The position numbers were made by a program, and so were the translations under genes. Below, piece after piece: positions 15,713-23,604 of a stretch of DNA of 36,394 nt; positions within the stretch are counted from its first letter, which is position 1, and every line of letters starts with the position of its first letter. The notes below the pieces were generated by a model. That model worked only from the letters and a program-made list of their open reading frames with translations. It was not told the origin of the DNA and made no database searches. The stretch comes from Collimonas sp. OK607 (GTDB lineage: Bacteria; Pseudomonadota; Gammaproteobacteria; Burkholderiales; Burkholderiaceae_D): positions 1-36,394 of the forward strand of contig NZ_FOKF01000043.1 of NCBI RefSeq assembly GCF_900111995.1, in the 5' to 3' direction.

Positions 15713-15857
15713 CAAAGGTCTTGCTCAACAGCGTTGCTGCCAAGGTAACCGGGCGCAGGCGTTGTGCCTGTTCCGTGATGACGACTACCTTGCAGAACAT
15801 CGGACAGCGACTAATGACTAATATGCCGGGCCAATATTCAGGAGCTACTCCCCTTTG
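15713..15857 (-). promoter_or_regulatory. yybP-ykoY manganese riboswitch upstream of the TerC-family gene
   Basis: On the minus strand the leader begins CAAAGGGGAGTAGCTCC and ends GAGCAAGACCTTTG. GGGGAGUAGC and GCAAGACC are the two strongly conserved joints of the yybP-ykoY aptamer. The flanking CAAAGG (15857-15852) and CCTTTG (15718-15713) pair perfectly as helix P1. The inner part has GGTAGTCGTCATCACGG and TTGGCAGCAACGC, in the position of the second metal-binding loop. Between the aptamer and the ATG at 15600 are about 112 nt with a GCATGG-ATT-CCATGC hairpin (15696-15710) and a downstream T-run, a possible expression platform. The family binds Mn2+ and normally turns on efflux genes. Confidence 0.9.
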
Positions 15858-15944
15858 AGAGGGTGCTGCACGCGGAATGCCGTGCAACTGGGCGCTATTG
15901 TACATCAGCAATGAAAAAAGTGGGAGCGTAGCTTGGAAACCCGG

Positions 15945-16850
15945 TCAGCCGTGGCGCCAGTATTCGGGCTGGGCATAGGCACGCCGCAGGAAATCGACAA
16001 ATACCCTGATCCGCAACGGCAGATGCCTTCGCTGCGCGAAAACAGCGTAGATATCGTTGCCCGGCGCCGCAAACTCGTCCAGCACCGTGACCAGTTTGCC
16101 GGATTCGATCTCGCTGCCGACTTCCCACATCGAGCGCCACGCCAGTCCTTTGCCGGCCAGTGCCCAGTCATGCAGGACCTGGCCGTCGTTGCAGACCATG
16201 TTGCCGGCCACCTTGACGGTGACGATCTTGCCGTTTTGCCGGAAACTCCAGCCGCGCTGGCTGCCTTCGCTGCTGATGGCAAGGCAATTATGCTTTTGCA
16301 GGTCGTCGACAGTGCGCGGTATGCCGTGCCGCTTGATATAGGCCGGCGAGGCCACCACGATACGCTTGTTATCCGCCAGCTTGGCGCCGATCAGCGACGA
16401 GTCCGACAGCGACGCGATTCGAATCGCGACGTCGATCCCCTCGCCGATCAGGTCTACCACGCGGTCGTTCAGGTTCAGGGTGAGGGTAACGTCGCGATGT
16501 TCGGTAAGAAAGGACGGCATCAGCGGCGCCACGTGCTGCCGCCCGAAGCCGGCCGGCGCCGAAATCAGCAGATGGCCGCTGGCATGGGCGCTGCGCTCCG
16601 ACACCGCCGATTCGGCATTGTCCAGGTCGGACAAGATGCGCTGGCAATCCTCCAGGAAGGCTTCGCCTTCATTGGTCAGTGCGATTTTGCGGGTGGTGCG
16701 TTGCAAAAGTTTCACACCGAGGCGTTCCTCTAATGCATCCAGCCGCCGTCCGATCATGGCCGGGGCGATCCCTTCGGCGCGTGCCGCTGCGGACAGGCTG
16801 CCTTTGGCGGCCACCTCGACAAAGGTGGAAATCTGCTTGAATTGATCCAT
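15945..16850 (-). CDS. LysR-family transcriptional regulator, divergent from aceB
   Basis: 301 residues from the Met at 16850 (MDQFKQISTFVEVAAKGSLS). The HTH occupies about 1-60, with AMIGRRLDALEERLGVKLLQ and RTTRKIALTNEGEAFLE. The effector domain contains LNLNDRVVDLIGEGIDVAIRI, typical of the CrgA-like subgroup. It is divergent from malate synthase with a 258-bp shared gap, the classical arrangement for a LysR regulator and its target, so control of aceB is a reasonable inference. The same frame stays open far upstream, to 18485, antisense to aceB. That extension has no homology and is an artefact of codon bias. Confidence 0.92.
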   Translation of the reverse strand: MDQFKQISTFVEVAAKGSLSAAARAEGIAPAMIGRRLDALEERLGVKLLQRTTRKIALTNEGEAFLEDCQRILSDLDNAESAVSERSAHASGHLLISAPAGFGRQHVAPLMPSFLTEHRDVTLTLNLNDRVVDLIGEGIDVAIRIASLSDSSLIGAKLADNKRIVVASPAYIKRHGIPRTVDDLQKHNCLAISSEGSQRGWSFRQNGKIVTVKVAGNMVCNDGQVLHDWALAGKGLAWRSMWEVGSEIESGKLVTVLDEFAAPGNDIYAVFAQRRHLPLRIRVFVDFLRRAYAQPEYWRHG

Positions 16851-17108
16851 ATCGCCGCGGCTTTGAGTTTGTGGGAAGTCAGTGCTGATCTGAGCTGTGA
16901 TATGCTCACTTGTGACTAAAACGCATAGATCAAATGATAAATCGTTCGACCTATGATGATTTAGTTTAAATATACTATATAGCGTAAAAATTAGATAATG
17001 CCATTCAGGATTTTGCATACCCGACATGGTCAAAAACAGAATTTCGCGGCGCACAATAGATGTGCTGCAGACGACACTGATCCTTATTAGAACAAACAGG
17101 AGTAAAGC
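16851..17108. promoter_or_regulatory. Shared lysR-aceB regulatory region
   Basis: This gap is distinctly AT-rich in its middle (about 16910-17000) and includes runs such as TTTAAATATACTATATAG that could hold promoter elements. TGATAAATCG...CTATGATGATTT shows partial dyads of the T-N11-A type used by LysR proteins, but I cannot fix a binding site. A ribosome-binding site AGGAG lies nine bases before the aceB ATG. Confidence 0.4.
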
Positions 17109-18695
17109 ATGACTCAACTGACACTGCCCGCAGGAATGGAAATCAACGGTTCGATCGAACCCGGCTACGCGGAAATTCTGACACCTGATGCGCTGGCGCT
17201 GGTAGCCAAGCTGAGCCGCGCTTTCGAAGCGCGCCGTCAGGAATTGCTGGAAGTTCGCGTTGAGCGCGCCAAACGCCTGGATGCCGGCGAGCGCCCCGAT
17301 TTCCTGCCTGAAACTGCGCATATCCGTAACGGCGACTGGAAGATCGCGCCGATCCCGGCAGCGCTGGAATGCCGCCGCGTCGAAATTACCGGTCCGGTCG
17401 AGCGCAAGATGGTCATCAACGCCTTCAACTCCGGCGCCGACAGCTACATGACGGACTTCGAAGATTCGAATTCGCCAGTCTGGGACAATCAGATCACCGG
17501 CCAGATCAACCTGCGCGACGCGATTCGCAAAACGATTTCGCTGGAACAGAACGGCAAATCCTACAAACTGAACGACAAGGTCGCAACCCTGGTGGTCCGC
17601 CCACGCGGCTGGCACCTGGATGAAAAGCACGTGCTGGTCGACGGCAAGCGCGTCTCCGGCGGCATTTTCGATTTCGCCTTGTTCATGTTCCACAACGCCA
17701 AGGAACAGCTGGCGCGCGGCGCCGGTCCTTATTTCTACCTGCCGAAGATGGAATCGCATCTGGAAGCGCGCTTGTGGAACGACATCTTCGTGATGACCCA
17801 GAACGAACTCGGCCTGCCGCAAGGTACGATCAAGGCGACAGTCCTGATCGAAACCATCCTCGCCGCTTTCGAAATGGATGAAATCCTGTACGAACTGCGC
17901 GAACACAGCTCCGGCCTCAACGCTGGTCGCTGGGATTACATCTTCTCCTGCATCAAGAAGTTCAAGCTGGACAAGGATTTCTGCCTGGCCGACCGTGCCA
18001 AGGTAACCATGACAGCGCCATTCATGCGCTCTTATGCATTGCTGTTGCTGAAGACTTGCCACAAGCGTAATGCACCGGCGATTGGCGGCATGGCTGCGCT
18101 GATCCCGATCAAGAACGATCCGGAAAAGAATGACATCGCCATGGGCGGCGTCCGTGTCGACAAGGCACGCGATGCGACTGACGGCTACGACGGCGGCTGG
18201 GTTGCGCATCCGGGCCTGGTCGAGCTGGCGATGACCGAATTCAAGAAGGTTTTGGGCGACAAGCCGAACCAGATCAGCAAGCAGCGCGAAGACGTCAACG
18301 TCAGCGCCGCCGATCTGCTCGATTTCAAGCCGGAAGCGCCGATCACCGAAGCCGGCCTGCGTTACAACATCAACGTCGGTATACATTACCTGGGCGCCTG
18401 GCTGGCCGGTAATGGTTGCGTGCCGATTCATAATCTGATGGAAGATGCCGCTACCGCGGAAATCAGCCGCGCGCAGGTATGGCAATGGATTCGTTCGAGC
18501 AAGGGTGTGCTGGAAGATGGCAAGAAGGTCACTGCCGAGATGGTCGTCGCGATGATTCCTGAGGAACTGGTCAAGGTCAAGGCGCTGGTTGGCAATGGCG
18601 CTACTTATGACCGCGCTGCGAAGATCTTTGAAGAAATGTCGACTTCGGCATCGTTCGCCGAATTCCTGACATTGCCGTTGTACGAAGAAATCTAA
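17109..18695 (+). CDS. aceB: Malate synthase A
   Basis: 528 residues, matching the A-type isoform (E. coli AceB 533). The MSA signature is [14 protein letters not shown] (112-125), and the catalytic-arginine region is VVRPRGWHL (162-170). Further conserved blocks are [16 protein letters not shown] and [24 protein letters not shown]. The enzyme condenses glyoxylate with acetyl-CoA to malate in the glyoxylate shunt, allowing growth on acetate or fatty acids. Isocitrate lyase is not in the window, so aceB is separated from aceA here. The divergent LysR gene is its likely regulator. AGGAG precedes the ATG, and a strong intrinsic terminator lies 37 bp after the stop. Confidence 0.96.
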   Translation: MTQLTLPAGMEINGSIEPGYAEILTPDALALVAKLSRAFEARRQELLEVRVERAKRLDAGERPDFLPETAHIRNGDWKIAPIPAALECRRVEITGPVERKMVINAFNSGADSYMTDFEDSNSPVWDNQITGQINLRDAIRKTISLEQNGKSYKLNDKVATLVVRPRGWHLDEKHVLVDGKRVSGGIFDFALFMFHNAKEQLARGAGPYFYLPKMESHLEARLWNDIFVMTQNELGLPQGTIKATVLIETILAAFEMDEILYELREHSSGLNAGRWDYIFSCIKKFKLDKDFCLADRAKVTMTAPFMRSYALLLLKTCHKRNAPAIGGMAALIPIKNDPEKNDIAMGGVRVDKARDATDGYDGGWVAHPGLVELAMTEFKKVLGDKPNQISKQREDVNVSAADLLDFKPEAPITEAGLRYNINVGIHYLGAWLAGNGCVPIHNLMEDAATAEISRAQVWQWIRSSKGVLEDGKKVTAEMVVAMIPEELVKVKALVGNGATYDRAAKIFEEMSTSASFAEFLTLPLYEEI

Positions 18696-18731
18696 ATTGA
18701 AGTTTGCGGCTGATTAAGCCGCATGCCGAGT

Positions 18732-18763
18732 AAAAAAGCCGATCGGGAGATCGGCTTTTTTTA
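18732..18763 (+). terminator. Intrinsic terminator of aceB
   Basis: AAAAAAGCCGATC-GGGA-GATCGGCTTTTTTT: a 9-bp GC-rich stem (18738-18746 with 18750-18758 approximately) flanked by A- and T-runs. It could act in both directions. A smaller hairpin GCGGCT-gatta-AGCCGC precedes it at 18706-18722. Confidence 0.93.
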
Positions 18764-18864
18764 TGTTCCTATAAAAACCTCAAAAAGATAAGAAATCACT
18801 TAAATAATTGAGCCTGAATTTATTGCCGATAAATGTGTTTTATGTGTAAGACCATTACAAATTA

Positions 18865-18889
18865 ATTGTTGCTTTTAAAATGCAACAAT
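18865..18889. promoter_or_regulatory. NsrR-like operator upstream of nsrR
   Basis: ATTGTTGC-TTTTAAAAT-GCAACAAT is a perfect 8+8 inverted repeat 53 bp before the nsrR start. Its layout (TTGC near TTT/AAA, then GCAA) resembles the dyad recognised by NsrR in proteobacteria. A partner of identical length and spacing lies before hmp. Autoregulation is inferred. Confidence 0.7.
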
Positions 18890-18942
18890 AATATAGTGGC
18901 TACATCGAACCTCATGATTCGCCTTCAGCAAGAAACAAAGCC

Positions 18943-19389
18943 ATGCAATTCACCAAATTCACCGATTTCGGCCTGCGCGTCCTGATGTATCTGGCGGCGA
19001 CGCCAGAACATGGCGTGATCACCGTCGGGGAGCTGGCGAGTCAGTTCGACATCCCGAAAAATCATCTGAACAAGGTGGTCAACCGGATGGTCAAGCTGGG
19101 CTGGATCAGCGCTACCCCTGGCCGCAATGGCGGCTTGCGGATGGCGCAAGCGCCGGCGACTTTGCATCTGGGCGATATTCTCAGCGCGCTGGAAGGGCAT
19201 GGCGGCCTGGTCGATTGCGACAAGCCACCTTGCGTTTTAAGGGGGAGTTGTCATCTGAAGCGCGTGCTGGATATCGGTCAGCAGGAATTTTATGCCGGGA
19301 TGAACCGGCACAACCTGGCGGAACTGATCTTGCCGCCGACCTCTACTGTCATCACGCGCATGCATTTTCAGCCGACGGCAATGGCTTGA
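18943..19389 (+). CDS. nsrR: Nitric-oxide-sensing repressor NsrR (Rrf2 family)
   Basis: 148 residues. The winged HTH (MQFTKFTDFGLRVLMYLA, then VGELASQFDIPKNHLNKVVNRM) is typical of Rrf2/NsrR. Three cysteines, Cys92, Cys97 and Cys103 (C-x4-C-x5-C), have the same spacing as the iron-sulfur ligands of E. coli NsrR. The cluster reacts with NO, releasing DNA and derepressing targets. The next gene, hmp, encodes the NO-consuming flavohaemoglobin, and each gene has a related operator, so a self-contained NO response is expected. The ATG has only a weak Shine-Dalgarno. RsrR/IscR-type alternatives are less likely given the cysteine spacing and context. Confidence 0.93.
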   Translation: MQFTKFTDFGLRVLMYLAATPEHGVITVGELASQFDIPKNHLNKVVNRMVKLGWISATPGRNGGLRMAQAPATLHLGDILSALEGHGGLVDCDKPPCVLRGSCHLKRVLDIGQQEFYAGMNRHNLAELILPPTSTVITRMHFQPTAMA

Positions 19390-19446
19390 TTCCGGCGAAA
19401 TCGAACGCGCCACCGGTGCCGCAATAGCGCCCATTTTTTTAACTTA

Positions 19447-19471
19447 ATTGTAGTATTTTAAATGTCGCAAT
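19447..19471. promoter_or_regulatory. Degenerate NsrR-like operator upstream of hmp
   Basis: ATTGTAGTATTTTAAATGTCGCAAT has the same 25-bp length and a matching TATTTTAAAT-type centre as the site at 18865, with imperfect arms. It lies 12 bp before the hmp start, overlapping the likely promoter or leader; the spacing leaves room for TAGGAG as the ribosome-binding site. Repression by NsrR is inferred. Confidence 0.6.
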
Positions 19472-19483
19472 AGGAGTGTTTAT

Positions 19484-20719
19484 ATGATTTCCGCCGCTTC
19501 CCGTCCCTACATTGTCGCCTCCGTTCCCGTCTTGCGTGAGCATGGTCTTACCATTACCCGTTGTTTCTACCAACGCTTGTTTGCCGCCCATCCCGAGCTC
19601 AAGAATATTTTCAACATGCCAAACCAGGAATCCGGTACGCAGCAACAGGCGCTGGCTTCTGCCATCTTTGCTTATGCCGCCAATATCGATAATCCGGATG
19701 CATTGGCGCCGGTGATCAGCCGCATCGTGCAAAAGCATGTCAGCCTGGGAGTGCGCGAAGAACACTATCCGATCGTCGGCAAACATTTACTGGATGCGAT
19801 CGCAGAAATCCTCGGAACAGCGGCAACGCCGGAATTACTGGCGGCCTGGGCCGAAGCCTATGGTTTGCTGGCCGCGGCTTTAATCGCTGAAGAGCGTAAA
19901 CAGTATCTGGCGCATGGTGTCGAACCTGGGGAATACCGGTCAGTCACGGTGGTCCGCAAACAGAAGGAAAGCGATACCGTTACTTCGTTCTATCTGGAAG
20001 CCACGGACGGCAAGGCATTGCCGGCTTTCCAGCCGGGCCAGTACATCAGCGTCGCGGTGAATATCGAACAACCGGCTTTGCGCCAGCTGCGCCAGTACAG
20101 CTTGTCGGATGCGCCGGACAATGGACACTGGCGCATCAGCGTCAAGCGCGAGCAGGGCAGCGCCACTGCTGGCAGTCCTGACAGTTCTTACCCGGCTGGC
20201 CTGGTCTCGAACCTGCTGCATGATCACTATCAGGAGGGCGATGTGCTGTGGGTCAGCCCGCCGTGCGGCGATTTCGTTTTGCCGCAAGCCGACGACACGC
20301 CGTTGGTCCTGATCAGCGCCGGTGTCGGCGTCACGCCGATGATGAGCATGTTGCAGAGCAGCTTGCAGCGGAGCCCGCAACGGCCGGTGAATTTTCTGTA
20401 TGCCACGCTGAATGGACGTCACCATCCGCTCAAAGGAGAGTTGAGCAGCCTGCGTCGCCGGCATGGCCAGGTGCGCTCGCACATCGCCTATGAAAAACCG
20501 GCTGACGACGATCGCATGCAGAAGGATTATCAGCAACAAGGCTATTTGCAACTGGCGCAATTGCCCGATGCCTTGCTGCCGCATGACGGTTCCTACTACT
20601 TGTGCGGGCCGACGCCGTTCATGCAGGCCCAGCGCAATGCTTTGCTGGCGCGCGGTGTGGCCGCGCACCAGATTCAGCAGGAAGTGTTCGGCCCGTCCTT
20701 GCTGCAACATCTGCAATAA
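19484..20719 (+). CDS. hmp: Flavohaemoglobin (nitric oxide dioxygenase)
   Basis: 411 residues in the order globin (1-140), FAD-binding (150-265), NAD-binding (270-411). The globin shows distal Tyr29 (CFYQRLF), proximal His85 (QKHVSLGV), Tyr95 and Glu137, the residues used by Hmp. RQYSL (203-207) is the FAD-binding motif and GVGVTPMMSML the NAD pocket, with YLCGPTPFM near the end. Hmp oxidises NO to nitrate with O2 and NAD(P)H in the cytoplasm. It is slightly longer than E. coli Hmp (396). The ATG is preceded by TAGGAG. It lies 94 bp after nsrR and carries its own operator-like dyad. Confidence 0.96.
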   Translation: MISAASRPYIVASVPVLREHGLTITRCFYQRLFAAHPELKNIFNMPNQESGTQQQALASAIFAYAANIDNPDALAPVISRIVQKHVSLGVREEHYPIVGKHLLDAIAEILGTAATPELLAAWAEAYGLLAAALIAEERKQYLAHGVEPGEYRSVTVVRKQKESDTVTSFYLEATDGKALPAFQPGQYISVAVNIEQPALRQLRQYSLSDAPDNGHWRISVKREQGSATAGSPDSSYPAGLVSNLLHDHYQEGDVLWVSPPCGDFVLPQADDTPLVLISAGVGVTPMMSMLQSSLQRSPQRPVNFLYATLNGRHHPLKGELSSLRRRHGQVRSHIAYEKPADDDRMQKDYQQQGYLQLAQLPDALLPHDGSYYLCGPTPFMQAQRNALLARGVAAHQIQQEVFGPSLLQHLQ

Positions 20720-20824
20720 CGATAGCGCGGATTGCATGCGCTGGCTGCCGATGATGGTAATTACGCATCGTGTTTCTATGTGGTAATGTCTCATCCTAAA
20801 ATTTTATTAATGTTAGGAAAGACG

Positions 20825-22882
20825 ATGCGATTTCATTGGCTTTTTGCAGTACTTCTGGTTCCAGGCATGGCGATGGCAGCGGAGGGGATGTGGACACTGG
20901 ACAATTTGCCGAAGGCGAAGATGCAGGCCGAATACGGCTTTACTCCGACCGACGGCTGGATCAAGCGCACCATGCTGGGTTCGGTGCGGATTGCCGGTGG
21001 TTGCTCGGCATCCTTTGTCTCAAAAGACGGTTTGGTGATGACCAATCATCACTGCGCTTCCGAATGCCTGGATCAGTTGTCGACGGCAAAAAAGAATCTG
21101 ATCAAGGATGGTTTCCTGGCTAAGGGCCGCGAGCAGGAATTGAGCTGCCCGGAAATCGAATTGAACCGGCTGGAACAAATCACCGATGTGACTACCGAGG
21201 TCAAGAGCGCGACCGCCGGCCTGGATGGCGCGGCATTCAAGAGCGCGCAAAATGCGGTCAAGGCTAAACTGACTTCAGCCTGTGTCGGCAAGGATAAAGA
21301 AACCGTGCGTTGCGACGTCGTCGATCTGTATCACGGCGGCCAATACCAAGTCTATAAATATCATCGTTTCCAGGATACGCGCCTGGTCTGGGCACCGGAA
21401 AAAGCCGCGGCATTCTTTGGCGGCGATCCGGATAACTTCAACTTCCCGCGCTACGACCTGGATATCACCTTGTTGCGTGCTTATGAAGGCGGCAAGCCGG
21501 CCAAGATCGAGAATTATTTCCCGTTCAGCAAAAGCGGCGCAGAGGAAGGTGAAATGGTATTCGTCACCGGCCAGCCTGGCTCGACCCAGCGTCAGCTGAC
21601 CGTTTCGCAACTGACTACCTTGCGCGACCTGACACTCGTCAACAGCGTGATTCGACTGGCCGAAATGCGTGGCGTGCTGGAGCAGTACAGCAAAAGCAGT
21701 CCGGAAGCGGCGCGTAACGCCGAGCATGCCTTGTTCGGCGTGGAAAATGGCTACAAGGCACTGAGGGGGCGCCTCAGCGCTTTGCAGGATCCGGTACTTA
21801 TGAAGCAAAAGCAGGACGATGAAACTGCCTTGCGCGAATTCGTATCCAAACAGCCTGCGCTGCAAGCAAAAATCGGCGGCGCCTGGGATGCAATTGCGGC
21901 GGCACAGCAGGCCTATCGCCAGATTGAAGCACCTTACGGCATGATTGAAGGCAGCCGTGGTTTCTCCAGCAAGTACGCCGGTTACGCGCGTGCGCTGGTG
22001 CGCGGTGCGGAAGAGCGCGCCAAACCGAATGGCGAACGACTGCCGGAATATGCCGACGCCAAATTGCCGGAACTGGAGCAGGAGCTGTTTTCGACCGCAC
22101 CGGTGTATCCGGAGTACGAAAAAGTCATGCTGTCATTTTCGCTCACCAAGCTGCGTGAAATCCTCGGTACCGACGACCCTTTCGTCAAGCAGGTGCTCGG
22201 CAAGCAATCGTCTGACCAGCTCAGCGCGGCTTTGATCGATAACACCAGGCTGGGTGATCCGGCGGTGCGCAAGGCGCTGTGGCAGGGCGGTAAAGAGGCC
22301 ATCCTGAAATCCAGCGATCCGTTCATCAAGCTGGAACTGGCGCTCGATCCCGCTGCGCGAGCGATTCGCACGCGCTATGAAAAGGAAGTGGAATCGGTAC
22401 AGCAAAAGAATTCCGAACTGATCGCCCAGGCACGGTTTGCCCGGCAAGGCACCAGCGCTTATCCGGATGCTACTTTCACCTTGCGTCTGTCGTATGGTGA
22501 AGTGAAGGGATGGCAAGGGGGAGATAAAAAAATCCCGCCGTTCACCACACTCGGCGGTGCTTTCGAGCGTGATACCGGCGCCGATCCGTTTGCCTTGCCA
22601 GCTTCCTGGCATGCGACCAAGAGCAAGTTGAATCTGTCGCAGCGCTATAACCTCGTAACGACCAACGACATCATCGGCGGCAACTCGGGCAGCCCCATGA
22701 TCAATCGTAACGGCGAGATCGTCGGCTTGATTTTCGACGGCAATATTCATTCGCTGGGCGGTGCGTTCTGGTTCGATCCACGCTTCAACCGTTCGGTCGC
22801 GGTACATAGCGGCGCGATTCTGGAAACCCTGGAAAAAGTTTATGGCGGCGGCGACCTGGTCAAGGAAATCCGGGCGCATTGA
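20825..22882 (+). CDS. S46-family dipeptidyl peptidase
   Basis: 685 residues from the Met at 20825, which has TTAGGAAAG as ribosome-binding site; an upstream in-frame ATG at 20732 is not supported. Residues 1-19 form a signal peptide ending AMA-A, so the enzyme is periplasmic or secreted. The chymotrypsin-like fold is marked by the histidines in TNHHC (75-76), the aspartate in NFPRYDLDITLLRAY, and the nucleophile Ser621 in GGNSGSP. S46 peptidases (DPP7/DPP11) remove N-terminal dipeptides. The substrate-determining residue cannot be called with confidence. The gene follows hmp by 105 bp without an evident terminator, but has no functional tie to NO. A strong terminator follows. Confidence 0.92.
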   Translation: MRFHWLFAVLLVPGMAMAAEGMWTLDNLPKAKMQAEYGFTPTDGWIKRTMLGSVRIAGGCSASFVSKDGLVMTNHHCASECLDQLSTAKKNLIKDGFLAKGREQELSCPEIELNRLEQITDVTTEVKSATAGLDGAAFKSAQNAVKAKLTSACVGKDKETVRCDVVDLYHGGQYQVYKYHRFQDTRLVWAPEKAAAFFGGDPDNFNFPRYDLDITLLRAYEGGKPAKIENYFPFSKSGAEEGEMVFVTGQPGSTQRQLTVSQLTTLRDLTLVNSVIRLAEMRGVLEQYSKSSPEAARNAEHALFGVENGYKALRGRLSALQDPVLMKQKQDDETALREFVSKQPALQAKIGGAWDAIAAAQQAYRQIEAPYGMIEGSRGFSSKYAGYARALVRGAEERAKPNGERLPEYADAKLPELEQELFSTAPVYPEYEKVMLSFSLTKLREILGTDDPFVKQVLGKQSSDQLSAALIDNTRLGDPAVRKALWQGGKEAILKSSDPFIKLELALDPAARAIRTRYEKEVESVQQKNSELIAQARFARQGTSAYPDATFTLRLSYGEVKGWQGGDKKIPPFTTLGGAFERDTGADPFALPASWHATKSKLNLSQRYNLVTTNDIIGGNSGSPMINRNGEIVGLIFDGNIHSLGGAFWFDPRFNRSVAVHSGAILETLEKVYGGGDLVKEIRAH

Positions 22883-22943
22883 AGCATGCTGGCAAGGATC
22901 CTGGCAAAGGCGCAGCAAGGTTCCTGAATTAGTATCTATAATG

Positions 22944-22979
22944 AATCCCTTCCGGCAGCGACGCCGGGAGGGATTTTTT
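22944..22979 (+). terminator. Intrinsic terminator after the S46 peptidase
   Basis: AATCCCTTCCGGC (22944-22956) pairs with GCCGGGAGGGATT (22963-22975) with one G-T or mismatch position, a six-base loop, and a TTTTTT tail. It is a strong stem-loop between two same-strand genes, so nnrU is transcribed separately. Confidence 0.9.
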
Positions 22980-23031
22980 CATTTCACATGCCGGACGGCT
23001 GCGGTCTTCGCGTAATTGTCATGGAAGGAGA

Positions 23032-23604
23032 ATGATTTTGAGTATATTGATCCTGGGGCTGGTCCTCTTTCTTGGACTCCATCTGATTCCCACCGTGCCG
23101 GCTTTGAAAACGCAGCTGGTCCACACTTTTGGTGAAAATCGCTACAAGGGCCTGTTCGCCATGCTGGCAGCGCTGGGACTGATCCTGATCATAGTCGGGT
23201 ATGGCAGGGCGCCCTCCGAACCGAGGCTGTTCACGTCATTCATCGGCGCCAGGCATGCCGCGCCATTGGTCATGGTCATCAGCTTCATCTTGTTCGCCGC
23301 TGCCAATATGAAGGGGCATATCCGGGCCTGGGTAAAACACCCGATGTTGCTGGGGCTGGCGCTCTGGGCACTGGTCCATTTGCTGGCGAACGGGCATGCC
23401 AAAGCCACGCTGCTGTTTTCCGTTTTCCTGGCTTATGCCGCGATCGATTTGTTGTCCGTGATTCGCCGCAAGAGTTACAAGTCATTCACTCCGGTGCTCA
23501 AATTCGACGTGATTGCGTGTGTCTCGGGCTTGCTGTTAGCTTTGCTGGTGATGACATTTCATCGCCAATTGATGGGGGTTGCAGTGGTGCCCTGGGGTGT
23601 TTAG
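23032..23604 (+). CDS. NnrU-family membrane protein
   Basis: 190 residues with five or six transmembrane helices (about 1-20, 42-60, 75-95, 105-125, 127-145, 160-185). The first helix leads into GLHLIPTVPALKTQLVHTFGENRYKGLFA, typical of NnrU (pfam07298). HPMLLGLALWALVHLLANGH is the second conserved block. NnrU was named for a link to nitrite/nitric-oxide reduction in denitrifiers, but its reaction is unknown and it also occurs in non-denitrifiers. AAGGAGA lies directly before the ATG. Its stop overlaps that of the convergent nnr gene within TTAGCTAA. No denitrification genes are nearby apart from the nsrR-hmp pair 3 kb upstream. Confidence 0.9.
   Translation: MILSILILGLVLFLGLHLIPTVPALKTQLVHTFGENRYKGLFAMLAALGLILIIVGYGRAPSEPRLFTSFIGARHAAPLVMVISFILFAAANMKGHIRAWVKHPMLLGLALWALVHLLANGHAKATLLFSVFLAYAAIDLLSVIRRKSYKSFTPVLKFDVIACVSGLLLALLVMTFHRQLMGVAVVPWGV

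Noticed and set aside
15663-15911. 82-residue open frame on the minus strand upstream of the TerC gene
   Set aside because: It coincides with the yybP-ykoY riboswitch and has no homology or ribosome-binding site.
16851-18485. Long open frame antisense to aceB, continuous with the LysR gene (846 codons in all)
   Set aside because: The upstream 545 codons show no recognisable domain, mirror the codon structure of aceB, and precede a perfectly normal LysR start at 16850.
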